From: Bacteroidaceae bacterium
GTDB lineage: Bacteria; Bacteroidota; Bacteroidia; Bacteroidales; Bacteroidaceae
NCBI GenBank assembly: GCA_017560945.1
Contig: JAFZDY010000019.1
Coordinates: 1-64,000 of the forward strand
Length of the DNA stretch: 64,000 nt
Direction: 5' to 3'
This document shows, in pieces, positions 43,385 to 52,440 of the stretch. Position 1 is the stretch's first letter. Each line of letters begins with the position of its first letter. The translations under genes were made by a program, and so were the position numbers. Under the pieces are notes generated by a model. That model was not told the origin of the DNA, did not search any database, and saw nothing but the letters and a program-made list of their open reading frames with translations.

Positions 43385-46300
43385 ATGAGAATGAAACGAT
43401 TGTACATTTGCATGGCAATGTGCCTTTTGACGGCCTTATCATGGGCGCAGGGTGTAAAACCGCTTCCTACCCTCCACGTTGAGGGGAAGTGGCTTGTCGA
43501 CCAACACGGAAACCACGTGGTACTACATGGCGTGATGGACACTCCCAATATGTATTTCAATGGATGGCGCTGGGGAAGTCCATGGGACGGGACTAACACA
43601 AACTATAACAGTGCCGGTGCTACCAAGTGCAAGAATTACTTCGAGAAACTATTCGCAGGAATGGAGGAGGCCAAATGTAATGTGTTTCGCCTTCACTTAG
43701 ACCCTGCATGGACCAACGACCCCAGTGATAGTTACGTATACGAGGGATCGGTGGGACAAGCCAGTGACGCGAGCGGTGAAGCCGATATAAAAAAGTTCAA
43801 TCCTAACAGATTGAAGAGTTTCTTGACTTCGCTCTATTGGCCACTGATGCAAAAAGCTATGGACCACGGATTGTACGTGGTGGTACGTCCACCGGGAGTG
43901 TGCCCAGGTTCGTTGCAGGTGGGCGACTACTATCAACAATATCTGTTGACAGTATGGGACATAGTCACAAAGGATTCCAACATCAAGAAATATGCCGGAC
44001 AGATCAGTATAGAGTTGGCCAACGAGCCCGTATCACTGAAAAATGCACAAGGGGTGGATGACCCCAAGGCATTGCACGACTATTTCCAACCTATCGTGGA
44101 CAAGATACGTGAAAATGGGTTTACCGGTATCATCTGGGTTCCTGGCACAGGATGGCAAGCTAACTATACAAGTTATACCTCTTACCCCATCGAGGGATAT
44201 AATATTGGCTATGCCGTACATGACTACTGTGGTTGGTACGGAAGTAGCGATGAAACCCCCAATCCTCAGGACAAGATTACTAACTTCCACAAACAGGTAC
44301 CGGTGGTAGATACAAATCCCATCATCATTACAGAGGTGGACTGGAGTCCCGTGAATCCAAATGCCGAAGGTCATTATAACGAACACGGCGATTGGGTACA
44401 ACCCAACTACGGAACATGGGCCACAGGTTCTACATCGAAGTGGGGAGCAGCCTACAAAGCTATGCTTGACCACTATGGCAACATATCTATGACACTCTCG
44501 GGTACAGCGTGCCTTTTCGATATCGACATTTTGCTTAACGAGAAGAAAGTGGTACCTGCATTCAATGGACTGGAAGAGGCTTGCGGAAAGGCATGTATGG
44601 ACTGGTATGCAGAGTATTATACCAAGGATTGGCCACGGGCTGATTTCACTACATACTCAGTGAGTGATTTAGGTACAGGTAAATATCAAAACCCCATAGT
44701 CTTTGCCGATTTCCCCGACCCTGATGTCATCCGCGTGGGCGACACCTTCTATATGATTACCACCACCATGCACCACTTCCCTGGTGCTACTATCCTGAAG
44801 TCAAAGGATTTGGTTAACTGGGAGTATTGCGCACGCCCCTTGGAGCAACTTGCCACTACCGACAATTATAACCTGCAAAATGGCCAAAATGCCTATGCCA
44901 AGGGTATGTGGGCTTGCTCTATGAAGTATCACGAAGGTAAGTTCTATGTCCTCATCAATGGTAACGATGCCGGAGGATTCCTGCTAACTGCCACCAATCC
45001 CGAAGGACAATGGGAAAAACGTGCACTTCCGCGCAGTTACTACGACCCTGGTATGCTCTTCGACAATGGGAAAGTGTATGTAGCCTGTGGCATTGAGAAC
45101 ATTCAGATGTGCGAACTCGACAAGGACTTCAACTTCGTTCGAGAAGAGAGAGTCATCAGTGACAAGAGTGGACTGGAAGGATGTCACCTCTACAAGATAG
45201 GAGACTATTATTACATTTATGCTACCTATGGCGGATGGCCATCGGGACAGACCATCTTCCGTTCGAAGAACATCTTCGGCCCATACGAGGAGAAGTTACT
45301 CGTTGAGAAGACTATCAATGGCAAACCAAACACAGTACATCAAGGCGCCTTATTCGACACTCCCACAGGCGAATGGTGGACCATCATGCAAGAGGACTTA
45401 GGATGCCTGGGACGTATGCCTAACCTACAACCCGTCAGTTGGGAAGATGGATGGCCTATTGTAGGTAACAAGGGAGTACCCTACACCTCGTATACCAAAC
45501 CTTCCGTAGGCTCAAGTTTCCCCATTGCTGCCCTGCCGACGAACGACAATTTCCGCTCCTATCCTATCGGAATGCAGTGGGAATGGAATCACAATCCCGA
45601 TGGTGGTGCATGGAGTCTTTTCGAACGACCAGGATGGTTACGCATGAAGACTTCGGGCACAGCAGACAAGTTGACCCAGGCACGTAATATGTTGACCCAA
45701 CGTATATTTGCTTACCATAACAAGGAGTCACAGCCTTCGATTGGCACTGTACGCATTGATGTAAGCAATCTGCAAGAGGGAGAGCGTGCAGGAATCTGCA
45801 TCCTGCAAGACCCCTATGCCGCAATAGCCGTAGAGATGAAAAATGGCAAAAAGCAACTTGTATGGTGGCAAGACCAACTGGCTACAAACAGCGGTTTTAC
45901 ACCCTCAGCCGTCAATGGTGCAACCATCGAAGGAGACATCGTTTATCTGAGAGCCTCTGTCACCTACGGCACCAGCCAAACACAGTTCTACTACTCGTTT
46001 GACAACCAAACCTACACTCCGCTCGGAGGACAAACCAAGTTGGGCTATAACCTCTCTATCTTTGTGGGTGCACGTTTCGGTATCTTCTGCTATGCAAGCA
46101 AGGAAAATGAAGAAAGAGGATATGCAGACTTTGATTGGTTCTCTACTGAAACTGCTTTCGAAGAGGAGAGTTTCTATCCTGCCGATTTCGAAGGTTTCAA
46201 CGAAGAGATGCTCTCGGCTGAGTCTATGACTATATCCAAGACTGAGTTGGAAGTGATGGTGGGCAACGCAAGCAACCTGCCCTTGACAGTTACCTATCGC

Positions 46301-47062
46301 GACGGGCATACAGCTAACGTTGCAGCCGAAGCCATATATGAAATCAGTGGCGATGTGATAACCATCAAGAATGGACAGGTGAGGGGTCTGAAAGAGGGTA
46401 TAGCCAATGTAAAGGGCACCTACACCGACCCATTGGGTCATACACTAACGGTCAACTTTACTGTCCGCTCCACTTTCTTCCCCTTCGGTGCAGAATACAT
46501 CAGTACCAGTCTTTTTGCACAAGGAACATACAATGAAAACACTCATACCTTCAAACCCGGACAATGGGGACAAATGGGATGGGAATATCAAGGAGGTGCC
46601 GATATGTCGGGCTATAAATACCTCGTCATCAAACTCGCCGAAACAAGCAGTGGTTCTCATTTGAACATTTTCACCGAGGGTAGCATTTGGTCACCATGTT
46701 ATAGTACTGCCGACTTTGGATCGAAAAAACAAATTGTGATCAATTTGCAGGTGGCTAAATACACCAGTGACAGCGACAAGAAAGGACAACCACTTGACAC
46801 CAAGAACATACGCATCGTCTCATTTTGGGGTACAGGAAGCCAATCCATTAAGGTGAGTGATATGTACCTGACTAATAATAGTGACTATTCACGAGAAGAG
46901 TCATCATCCATCGACTTCGTTCAGGTGGATATTCCTCAGACAGTGGATGTGTGGTCACTTACCGGTCAACGCATTCGCCAATCCGTCGATATCCATCAGG
47001 CTACCAACGGCCTTCCTAAAGGCATCTATATTATTGGCAACAAAAAAGTGATTGTAAAATAA
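43385..47062 (+). CDS. Secreted two-enzyme glycoside hydrolase, GH5 fused to GH43
   Basis: 1,225 residues with a signal peptide. Residues about 25-410 form a GH5-like barrel with acid/base IELANEP (Glu about 214) and nucleophile IIITEVDWSP (Glu about 317). Residues about 435-700 form a GH43 five-bladed propeller starting NPIVFADFPDPDVIRVGD. A GH43-associated beta-sandwich follows (about 715-945), then a bacterial Ig-like domain (about 947-1030), a possible carbohydrate-binding sandwich (about 1045-1170) and a type-IX-like tail (VWSLTGQRIRQS ... GIYIIGNKKVIVK). This suggests combined backbone and side-chain cleavage on one xylan- or arabinoxylan-type polymer; substrate inferred. Single-gene unit, with no SusCD nearby. 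Confidence 0.88.
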   Translation: MRMKRLYICMAMCLLTALSWAQGVKPLPTLHVEGKWLVDQHGNHVVLHGVMDTPNMYFNGWRWGSPWDGTNTNYNSAGATKCKNYFEKLFAGMEEAKCNVFRLHLDPAWTNDPSDSYVYEGSVGQASDASGEADIKKFNPNRLKSFLTSLYWPLMQKAMDHGLYVVVRPPGVCPGSLQVGDYYQQYLLTVWDIVTKDSNIKKYAGQISIELANEPVSLKNAQGVDDPKALHDYFQPIVDKIRENGFTGIIWVPGTGWQANYTSYTSYPIEGYNIGYAVHDYCGWYGSSDETPNPQDKITNFHKQVPVVDTNPIIITEVDWSPVNPNAEGHYNEHGDWVQPNYGTWATGSTSKWGAAYKAMLDHYGNISMTLSGTACLFDIDILLNEKKVVPAFNGLEEACGKACMDWYAEYYTKDWPRADFTTYSVSDLGTGKYQNPIVFADFPDPDVIRVGDTFYMITTTMHHFPGATILKSKDLVNWEYCARPLEQLATTDNYNLQNGQNAYAKGMWACSMKYHEGKFYVLINGNDAGGFLLTATNPEGQWEKRALPRSYYDPGMLFDNGKVYVACGIENIQMCELDKDFNFVREERVISDKSGLEGCHLYKIGDYYYIYATYGGWPSGQTIFRSKNIFGPYEEKLLVEKTINGKPNTVHQGALFDTPTGEWWTIMQEDLGCLGRMPNLQPVSWEDGWPIVGNKGVPYTSYTKPSVGSSFPIAALPTNDNFRSYPIGMQWEWNHNPDGGAWSLFERPGWLRMKTSGTADKLTQARNMLTQRIFAYHNKESQPSIGTVRIDVSNLQEGERAGICILQDPYAAIAVEMKNGKKQLVWWQDQLATNSGFTPSAVNGATIEGDIVYLRASVTYGTSQTQFYYSFDNQTYTPLGGQTKLGYNLSIFVGARFGIFCYASKENEERGYADFDWFSTETAFEEESFYPADFEGFNEEMLSAESMTISKTELEVMVGNASNLPLTVTYRDGHTANVAAEAIYEISGDVITIKNGQVRGLKEGIANVKGTYTDPLGHTLTVNFTVRSTFFPFGAEYISTSLFAQGTYNENTHTFKPGQWGQMGWEYQGGADMSGYKYLVIKLAETSSGSHLNIFTEGSIWSPCYSTADFGSKKQIVINLQVAKYTSDSDKKGQPLDTKNIRIVSFWGTGSQSIKVSDMYLTNNSDYSREESSSIDFVQVDIPQTVDVWSLTGQRIRQSVDIHQATNGLPKGIYIIGNKKVIVK

Positions 47063-47078
47063 AATACAATCCCATATA

Positions 47079-48014
47079 TTATTTCCGTGGTTCAGCCGCA
47101 CGAACATTGCGCATCAATCCTTCATACTTAGCGCGTTTAATGGCTGAACCACGGAAAATTTTACGGTAATCTTCCACAGAAAGGGAAGAAAGTGACTCTC
47201 TATTCAATTGGAAAAAATCCGTCTTAGGACGAAACTCTTCCACCTCAGTCGGTCGAGCAAAACGCATCCATGGGCAAGCTTGTTGACAACGGTCACATCC
47301 GTATATGCAATTACCCATGGCACGAGCAGCCTCAGCAGGCAACATTTCTCCCCTATATTCTATCGTAAGGTAGGACAGACAACGACAAGCATCCAGTTCA
47401 TAGGGATGTTGCAGAGCCTGCGTAGGACAAGCATCGAGACAACGAGTACACGTTCCACAACGACTTGGTATAGGCTCGTCATAAGCCGTAAATGGACGAT
47501 CAATGATAATTTCCCCCAAGAAGAAAGTTGAACCGGCACGAGGGATAATGAGTTGGGTATTCTTACCTATCCAACCCAAACCACACCGCCAAGCCCAATA
47601 GCGTTCGAGTACGGGCGCTGTATCGCAAAAGATACGGTAGTATACCTCACCCTCGACATCGGCTAATAGAGCCTCTGCCAAAGCCGTTAGACGGGATTTC
47701 ATTACATCATGATAATCCTGCCCGTATGCATACCACGAAAATTCATATTGGTGCTCGCTATCCAACATCTCAGCAGGATAGTAATTGAGTGCAACAGATA
47801 CCACACTTTGTGCTCCTTCTAGCAATAAAGTGGGGTCGAGCCGCTTCTCCACATGATTGCTCAAATAACCCATTTCCGCCTGTTTCCCTTCAGCAATCCA
47901 CTTACGGAAATTCTCTGCTACAATCTCCTCAACTGGGGCAGCAGGAGCCACTCCACAAGCCGCAAAGCCCAAACGGGAGGCATACATTTTCAAAAGAGAA
48001 GAGGAAAGGGGCAT
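47079..48014 (-). CDS. queG: Epoxyqueuosine reductase
   Basis: 311 residues. Two 4Fe-4S motifs are present: CGTCTRCLDACPTQAL and CIYGCDRCQQACPW. The cobalamin-binding N-terminal part has the family phrase YAYGQDYHDVMKSRL. It performs the last step of queuosine synthesis in tRNA. The final codons contain half of a 16-bp inverted repeat. Confidence 0.95.
   Translation of the reverse strand: MPLSSSLLKMYASRLGFAACGVAPAAPVEEIVAENFRKWIAEGKQAEMGYLSNHVEKRLDPTLLLEGAQSVVSVALNYYPAEMLDSEHQYEFSWYAYGQDYHDVMKSRLTALAEALLADVEGEVYYRIFCDTAPVLERYWAWRCGLGWIGKNTQLIIPRAGSTFFLGEIIIDRPFTAYDEPIPSRCGTCTRCLDACPTQALQHPYELDACRCLSYLTIEYRGEMLPAEAARAMGNCIYGCDRCQQACPWMRFARPTEVEEFRPKTDFFQLNRESLSSLSVEDYRKIFRGSAIKRAKYEGLMRNVRAAEPRK
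47082..47157. repeat. Perfect 16-bp inverted repeat inside the queG 3' end
   Basis: TTTCCGTGGTTCAGCC at 47082-47097 and GGCTGAACCACGGAAA at 47142-47157 are exact complements with a 44-bp loop. Both arms are coding: on the minus strand one encodes FRGSA and the other AEPRK just before the stop. Confidence 0.7.
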
Positions 48015-48052
48015 CCAAAACTAAGAATTAAAGATTACTGCACACTCGTCAC

Positions 48053-48661
48053 TCATAATGTTTCAAAGCGATAGCCCTGCTCCAACAACCATTCTATACT
48101 ACGTGGAAGTGCGTATTTGAGGTTCTTTTCAGATTTTAATGAATCGTGAAAAGTAATGATAGAACCGTTGCGTACATAGTGTTTCAGTTTGCCAAAAACC
48201 TGTTCACCATTGAGATGCTTGCTATAATCTCGAGTCACAAGGTCCCACATGATGATGCGGTAACGACGCCGCAAGGCATGATACGGGCGATAGCCCAACC
48301 ATCCGTGAGGAGGACGAAAAAGGTCACTCTGAATAAGTTCATTGGCCTTTTCTACGTTAGCAATATAAGCGGGAGCCATGTAACTGGTACCCTTGACGTG
48401 GTTGAATGTATGGTTACCCACACGATGTCCACGTTCCAATATCATACGAAATTCCTCAGGATGCTTACGCACATTGTCACCCACAAGGAAAAAGGTGGCC
48501 TTTATACCATACTTGTCCAACAAGTCTAACACCCAAGGGGTCACCCCAGGAATGGGACCATCATCGAACGTCAGATATACGACCTTTTCCTTTGTATTCC
48601 CACGCCACTCCGCATGCGGATAAAGCATACGGAACAACATAGGCACTTGTTCTATAAACAT
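48053..48661 (-). CDS. Polysaccharide deacetylase (NodB family)
   Basis: 202 residues from the ATG at 48661; an in-frame TTG lies nine codons upstream. NodB motifs are VYLTFDDGPIPG (catalytic Asp pair), GNHTFNHVKG (zinc histidines), RPPHGW and IITFHDSLKS. There is no signal peptide, so the enzyme may be cytosolic or reach the envelope another way. It removes acetyl groups from an N-acetylated glycan or peptidoglycan-like substrate. It lies 38 bp upstream of queG on the same strand. Confidence 0.9.
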   Translation of the reverse strand: MFIEQVPMLFRMLYPHAEWRGNTKEKVVYLTFDDGPIPGVTPWVLDLLDKYGIKATFFLVGDNVRKHPEEFRMILERGHRVGNHTFNHVKGTSYMAPAYIANVEKANELIQSDLFRPPHGWLGYRPYHALRRRYRIIMWDLVTRDYSKHLNGEQVFGKLKHYVRNGSIITFHDSLKSEKNLKYALPRSIEWLLEQGYRFETL

Positions 48662-48762
48662 ATTGTTCTTTAAGTCGAAAAGGAACAAGTCAACAAGTTG
48701 ACAAGGCAGAATACCAAATGAATCCTCAAATACTTATCAACTTGTTAACTTATCAACTAATA

Positions 48763-50883
48763 TCATCTTCCCAAACGCATACGTAGGAGCGAGAACTTCT
48801 CGTCCAACATAGCTTGGTATTTATCACTATGGGGATTATTACCCAAAAGTTCTGCCACCTCGTTCAGGATCATCAATTCCCACTGACAATTGTTCACGTT
48901 AGCACGCAATTCTCTATCGGATGCACTCAAGTACCAATCAAGATACTCTCCTGCACGATCTCCCATAGCAGTCAGAATGGGAAGTGCTTTCTGCAATTGG
49001 CCCAACTCTACATAGGCGGTAGCGATATCCATTGCTCCCGAAGCATATTCGTAAGGCACAGTAATACCAGGAATAGCCTCTTGAACACGATCGAGCACGG
49101 CCAATGCCTTTTCGTTCTTACCTTCTAACAACAGTTGCTTTGCCAATTGAGAGAACATACGGCGATGAGAATAACACATACGCAATACTGTTTCATCCAA
49201 ATAAATATCGGGATTATCAATGCCACCAAACTTGAACTTGTTCATCAAGTTATCATACATCTTCTCGCTATCAATGGCAAAACCTTGTCCTACATCACTC
49301 TTGAGCACACGTCCCAATTTCTCCCAGTTGAACGGAGTGAATCGGTGAGCCAGTCCTTCCTGAATAAAGTGGTTTCCAAGGCCCAACTGATTTTGTGTAC
49401 CCACACTGATGGCTATATAAACAGGTCGTTCCCAATTGGTATTAGCGAGCAATTCCAACATCATTAGGTCAGACTTTGTCAAATACTTACGACCCTTCAG
49501 TGAAATGTACATCTTATCGGGAATAGCAGCAGTGTCAGGTATCATCATATCAGAGCGGAGCACAGCCTCCTTGTCTACGGTGATTTCCAACGTGTCAGTA
49601 GGAATAATACGCATTTCAGGGTTGGGCGAACATACCCAATACTTCAACACGTTCTTCACCTCAAACGGATTCTCACCCAACTCCTTCGTAACCTGATCAG
49701 GATAATCTCTGTAAAGGGCACGTACACTTTCTTCTTGCTGAGGTCGTATATAAATGATATCGTTCACTCCCTCCACATAGTCGTAGCGCTTCCAATTGAT
49801 GGGTAACGAAGGTGAATCGTAGGCTGGACGGCGCATCTGATCGATGTACCAGTCAGTCTGCAGATAACTGAGGTTGCACACGCGCACATCGGTACGCACA
49901 CCCTCAGTCTCCTGGTTGTACCACAAGGGGAATGTATCATTGTCACCATTGGTAAAGATGATAGGATCAGTTCCTACAGACAATGAGTTGAGGTAATTCT
50001 GTCCGAAATCGCGACAAGTATAACGTCCGCTACGGTCGTGATCATCCCATGTCTGGCTAACCATCTGGAGGGGCACACCCAAGCAAAGGACAGCAGCCAA
50101 GATGGCAGCAGGTGTCTCACCCATCTTCTTGCGGAGGAGTTCCACCAATCCTGCTACGCCCATACCAATCCAGATGGCAAAGGCATAGAACGAACCTGCA
50201 TAAGCATAGTCACGCTCACGCGGTTGAGCTGGCGTCTGGTTCAGGTAGAGTACAATGGCAAGACCTGTCATGAAGAAGAGGAAGAACACTACCCAGAACT
50301 GCTTGATACCCTGTTCGCCACGGTAAGCTTGCCAGAAAAGTCCTATAAGACCTAACAACAAAGGCAAACAATAGAAGACATTGTGTCCCTTATTGTTCTT
50401 CAAGTCGCTGGGAAGTTTGCTCACATCACATCCCAACAGCAAATTATCAATGAACGAGATTCCAGTAATCCAGTTACCATTTTCCTTTTCACCACCACTG
50501 TTTTGGATGTCATTCTGACGTCCGGCAAAGTTCCACATAAAGTAACGCCAATACATAAAATTGATCTGGTAGTTGAAGAAGAACTTCAGGTTCTCCCACT
50601 GAGTAGGCATCTTCACCATTACCTGTTCGCCACACTTGTCAAAGGGCACCAAACGTCCCTTGATACCGCCTGCCCATTGGTCATAGAGGTTGATACCACG
50701 TCCTTGATAATTAGCATGCTCAGCGCTGTACATACGGGGGAAGAACATATTCTGTGCATACTTGTAAATGGGTTTGTAACGTACCAGTTCGTAACGGTCA
50801 GGTTCGTTAGGATTCTTTTTCTCCTTACGTTGATATACAGGTGCACCGTCTTCGGTTACCACATGACATTGGTTTCCCACCAC
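48763..50883 (-). pseudogene. DUF2723 (TMEM260-like) glycosyltransferase, C-terminal part after an in-frame TAG
   Basis: 706 codons open from a GTG two codons past the TAG at 50887-50889, in the same frame as the preceding 408-residue piece. Together they form one 1,116-codon gene (48763-52113) with no other lesion. This part contains an extracytoplasmic region, further membrane helices (VFYCLPLLLGLIGLFWQAY, FWVVFFLFFMTGLAIVLYL, FYAFAIWIGMGVAGLVELL), the phrase PAQPRERDYAYAGSFYAFA typical of the family, a soluble region and a TPR-like C-terminus (AIDIA... EKALAVLDRVQEAIPG). It may be a pseudogene fragment, a re-initiated product, or part of a readthrough protein. Confidence 0.8.
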
Positions 50884-50886
50884 CTT

Positions 50887-52113
50887 CTAGGCCATCTCCG
50901 AAGAGTAGGCCTGTCCATAGAACAAGGGACGGTCACCATACTGCTCACGTCCGAGATAAGAGCCAAGTGTAAAAATATCCTCGGGGGAGTTCTGGTCCAT
51001 CGGAGTATTGGCCATCGAACGGATGACGATAACGGCATACGAAGAGTAACCTACTACTATCATGGTAAGACAGAGAAGTACAGTATTGAGCGCACGCACC
51101 GATACACGGAATACTCCATCCTTTTTCAATTTCAAGCAGAAGGCCAGTATAACCAACACACCCAATCCGATGAGGATACTGGTAAATCCATGTCCGTAGA
51201 AGGGAATACCCAACAGAGCTACAGACAGGAGGAATGCTACATTCATACGTGTACGATTCTGGTTGCGTACAGTCTCTACAATACCCCAAATGAGCGCACC
51301 AGCCAACAGGATGATGTACACAAACAGACCAGAATTGAACGACATTCCCAAGGTGTTAACAAATAGGAGTTCAAACCATCCACCTACCTTCACGATGCCC
51401 GGCACAATTCCATAGAGCACAATGGCAACCAGAATACCAGATACCACCAATGCCCACAACGAGCCCTTCAGGTTAGCCTTCGGATTACGTTTGTAATAGT
51501 AAGTCAATACGATGGCAGGGATACAGAGCAAGTTCAGCAAGTGAACACCCACTGAAAGGCCTGTCAAATAAGCAATCAGTACCAACCAACGATCACTATG
51601 TGGCTTATCTGCATTATCTTCCCACTTAAGAATGAGCCAAAAAACCACAGCAGTAAACAGGGATGAATAAGCATATACCTCACCCTCTACAGCACTGTAC
51701 CAAAAAGTATCACTGAAGGTGTAAGCCAAAGCACCTACCAAACCCGAACCGATGATGGTCACCATCTTGCCGGTAGTCATATCGGTACCTTCGGGGCACA
51801 CAAGTTTTTTAGTCAAGTGAGTGATACTCCAAAAGAGGAACAGGATACATCCCGCACTCAACAACGCAGACATGATGTTGACCATGTAAGCCACTTGGCT
51901 GGGATCACTCACAAATTGAGAGAAAATGTTAGCAGTCAACATAAAGAAAGGCGCACCGGGCGGATGTCCTACTTCCAATTTATATCCAGTGGTAATAAAC
52001 TCAGGACAGTCCCAGAAACTGGCTGTCGGCTCAATTGTCATGCAATAAACAACGGCAGCGATGGCAAATGTTACCCACCCCATCACGTTGTTTATGGTCT
52101 TGTACTGTTTCAT
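50887..52113 (-). CDS. DUF2723 (TMEM260-like) glycosyltransferase, N-terminal part ending at an in-frame TAG
   Basis: 408 residues carrying the DUF2723 membrane core: a first helix, then FWDCPEFITTGYKLEVGHPPGAPF, whose acidic residues occupy the place of the catalytic Asp/Glu of GT-C enzymes, and about ten hydrophobic segments. The human family member TMEM260 is an O-mannosyltransferase; Bacteroidota members are probable envelope protein glycosyltransferases. The frame ends ...YSSEMA-TAG-KVVGNQ... and continues without shift. A -7 element TAAATTTG lies on the minus strand at 52176-52183. Confidence 0.85.
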   Translation of the reverse strand: MKQYKTINNVMGWVTFAIAAVVYCMTIEPTASFWDCPEFITTGYKLEVGHPPGAPFFMLTANIFSQFVSDPSQVAYMVNIMSALLSAGCILFLFWSITHLTKKLVCPEGTDMTTGKMVTIIGSGLVGALAYTFSDTFWYSAVEGEVYAYSSLFTAVVFWLILKWEDNADKPHSDRWLVLIAYLTGLSVGVHLLNLLCIPAIVLTYYYKRNPKANLKGSLWALVVSGILVAIVLYGIVPGIVKVGGWFELLFVNTLGMSFNSGLFVYIILLAGALIWGIVETVRNQNRTRMNVAFLLSVALLGIPFYGHGFTSILIGLGVLVILAFCLKLKKDGVFRVSVRALNTVLLCLTMIVVGYSSYAVIVIRSMANTPMDQNSPEDIFTLGSYLGREQYGDRPLFYGQAYSSEMA

Positions 52114-52336
52114 TAAATCAAAATGTTATTTTGTTATTTTACTTATTTTCCGCTCTACGAACGATATAAATCGTGCAAATTTAGGGAAGAAATGACAAAC
52201 AACCCCACTATTCCCTTTGATTATAAGTTTATTTAACGGAAAATAGGCGAAAATACGCTACCTGTGGGGACGTATATACAACATAACAAATCTGCCTTTC
52301 TCACCCAATGAGAAGCCACATGATAGAAATACAAAT

Positions 52337-52366
52337 AGGGAAGGCTGTGTGCACACAGCCTTCCCT
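52337..52366. terminator. Perfect 30-bp palindrome after carB
   Basis: AGGGAAGGCTGTGTG followed directly by its complement, 75 bp past the carB stop. A loop-free palindrome can work as a terminator on either strand, although only a modest T-rich run follows on the minus strand. The rest of 52184-52440 shows nothing else. Confidence 0.6.
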
Positions 52367-52440
52367 ACTCTATTCTTATCTCTTGTACAAGGAACGATGA
52401 AACAAACTATTCCATCGTCACTTGTCAATAGAATAGACTC

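Noticed and set aside
50881..50892. Frameshift in the DUF2723 gene
   Set aside because: Both halves are in the same frame; only a TAG separates them, so it is a nonsense codon, not a frameshift.
50383..51366. 327-codon open frame on + across the DUF2723 gene
   Set aside because: Antisense to conserved membrane-protein sequence; no ribosome-binding site or recognisable domain.
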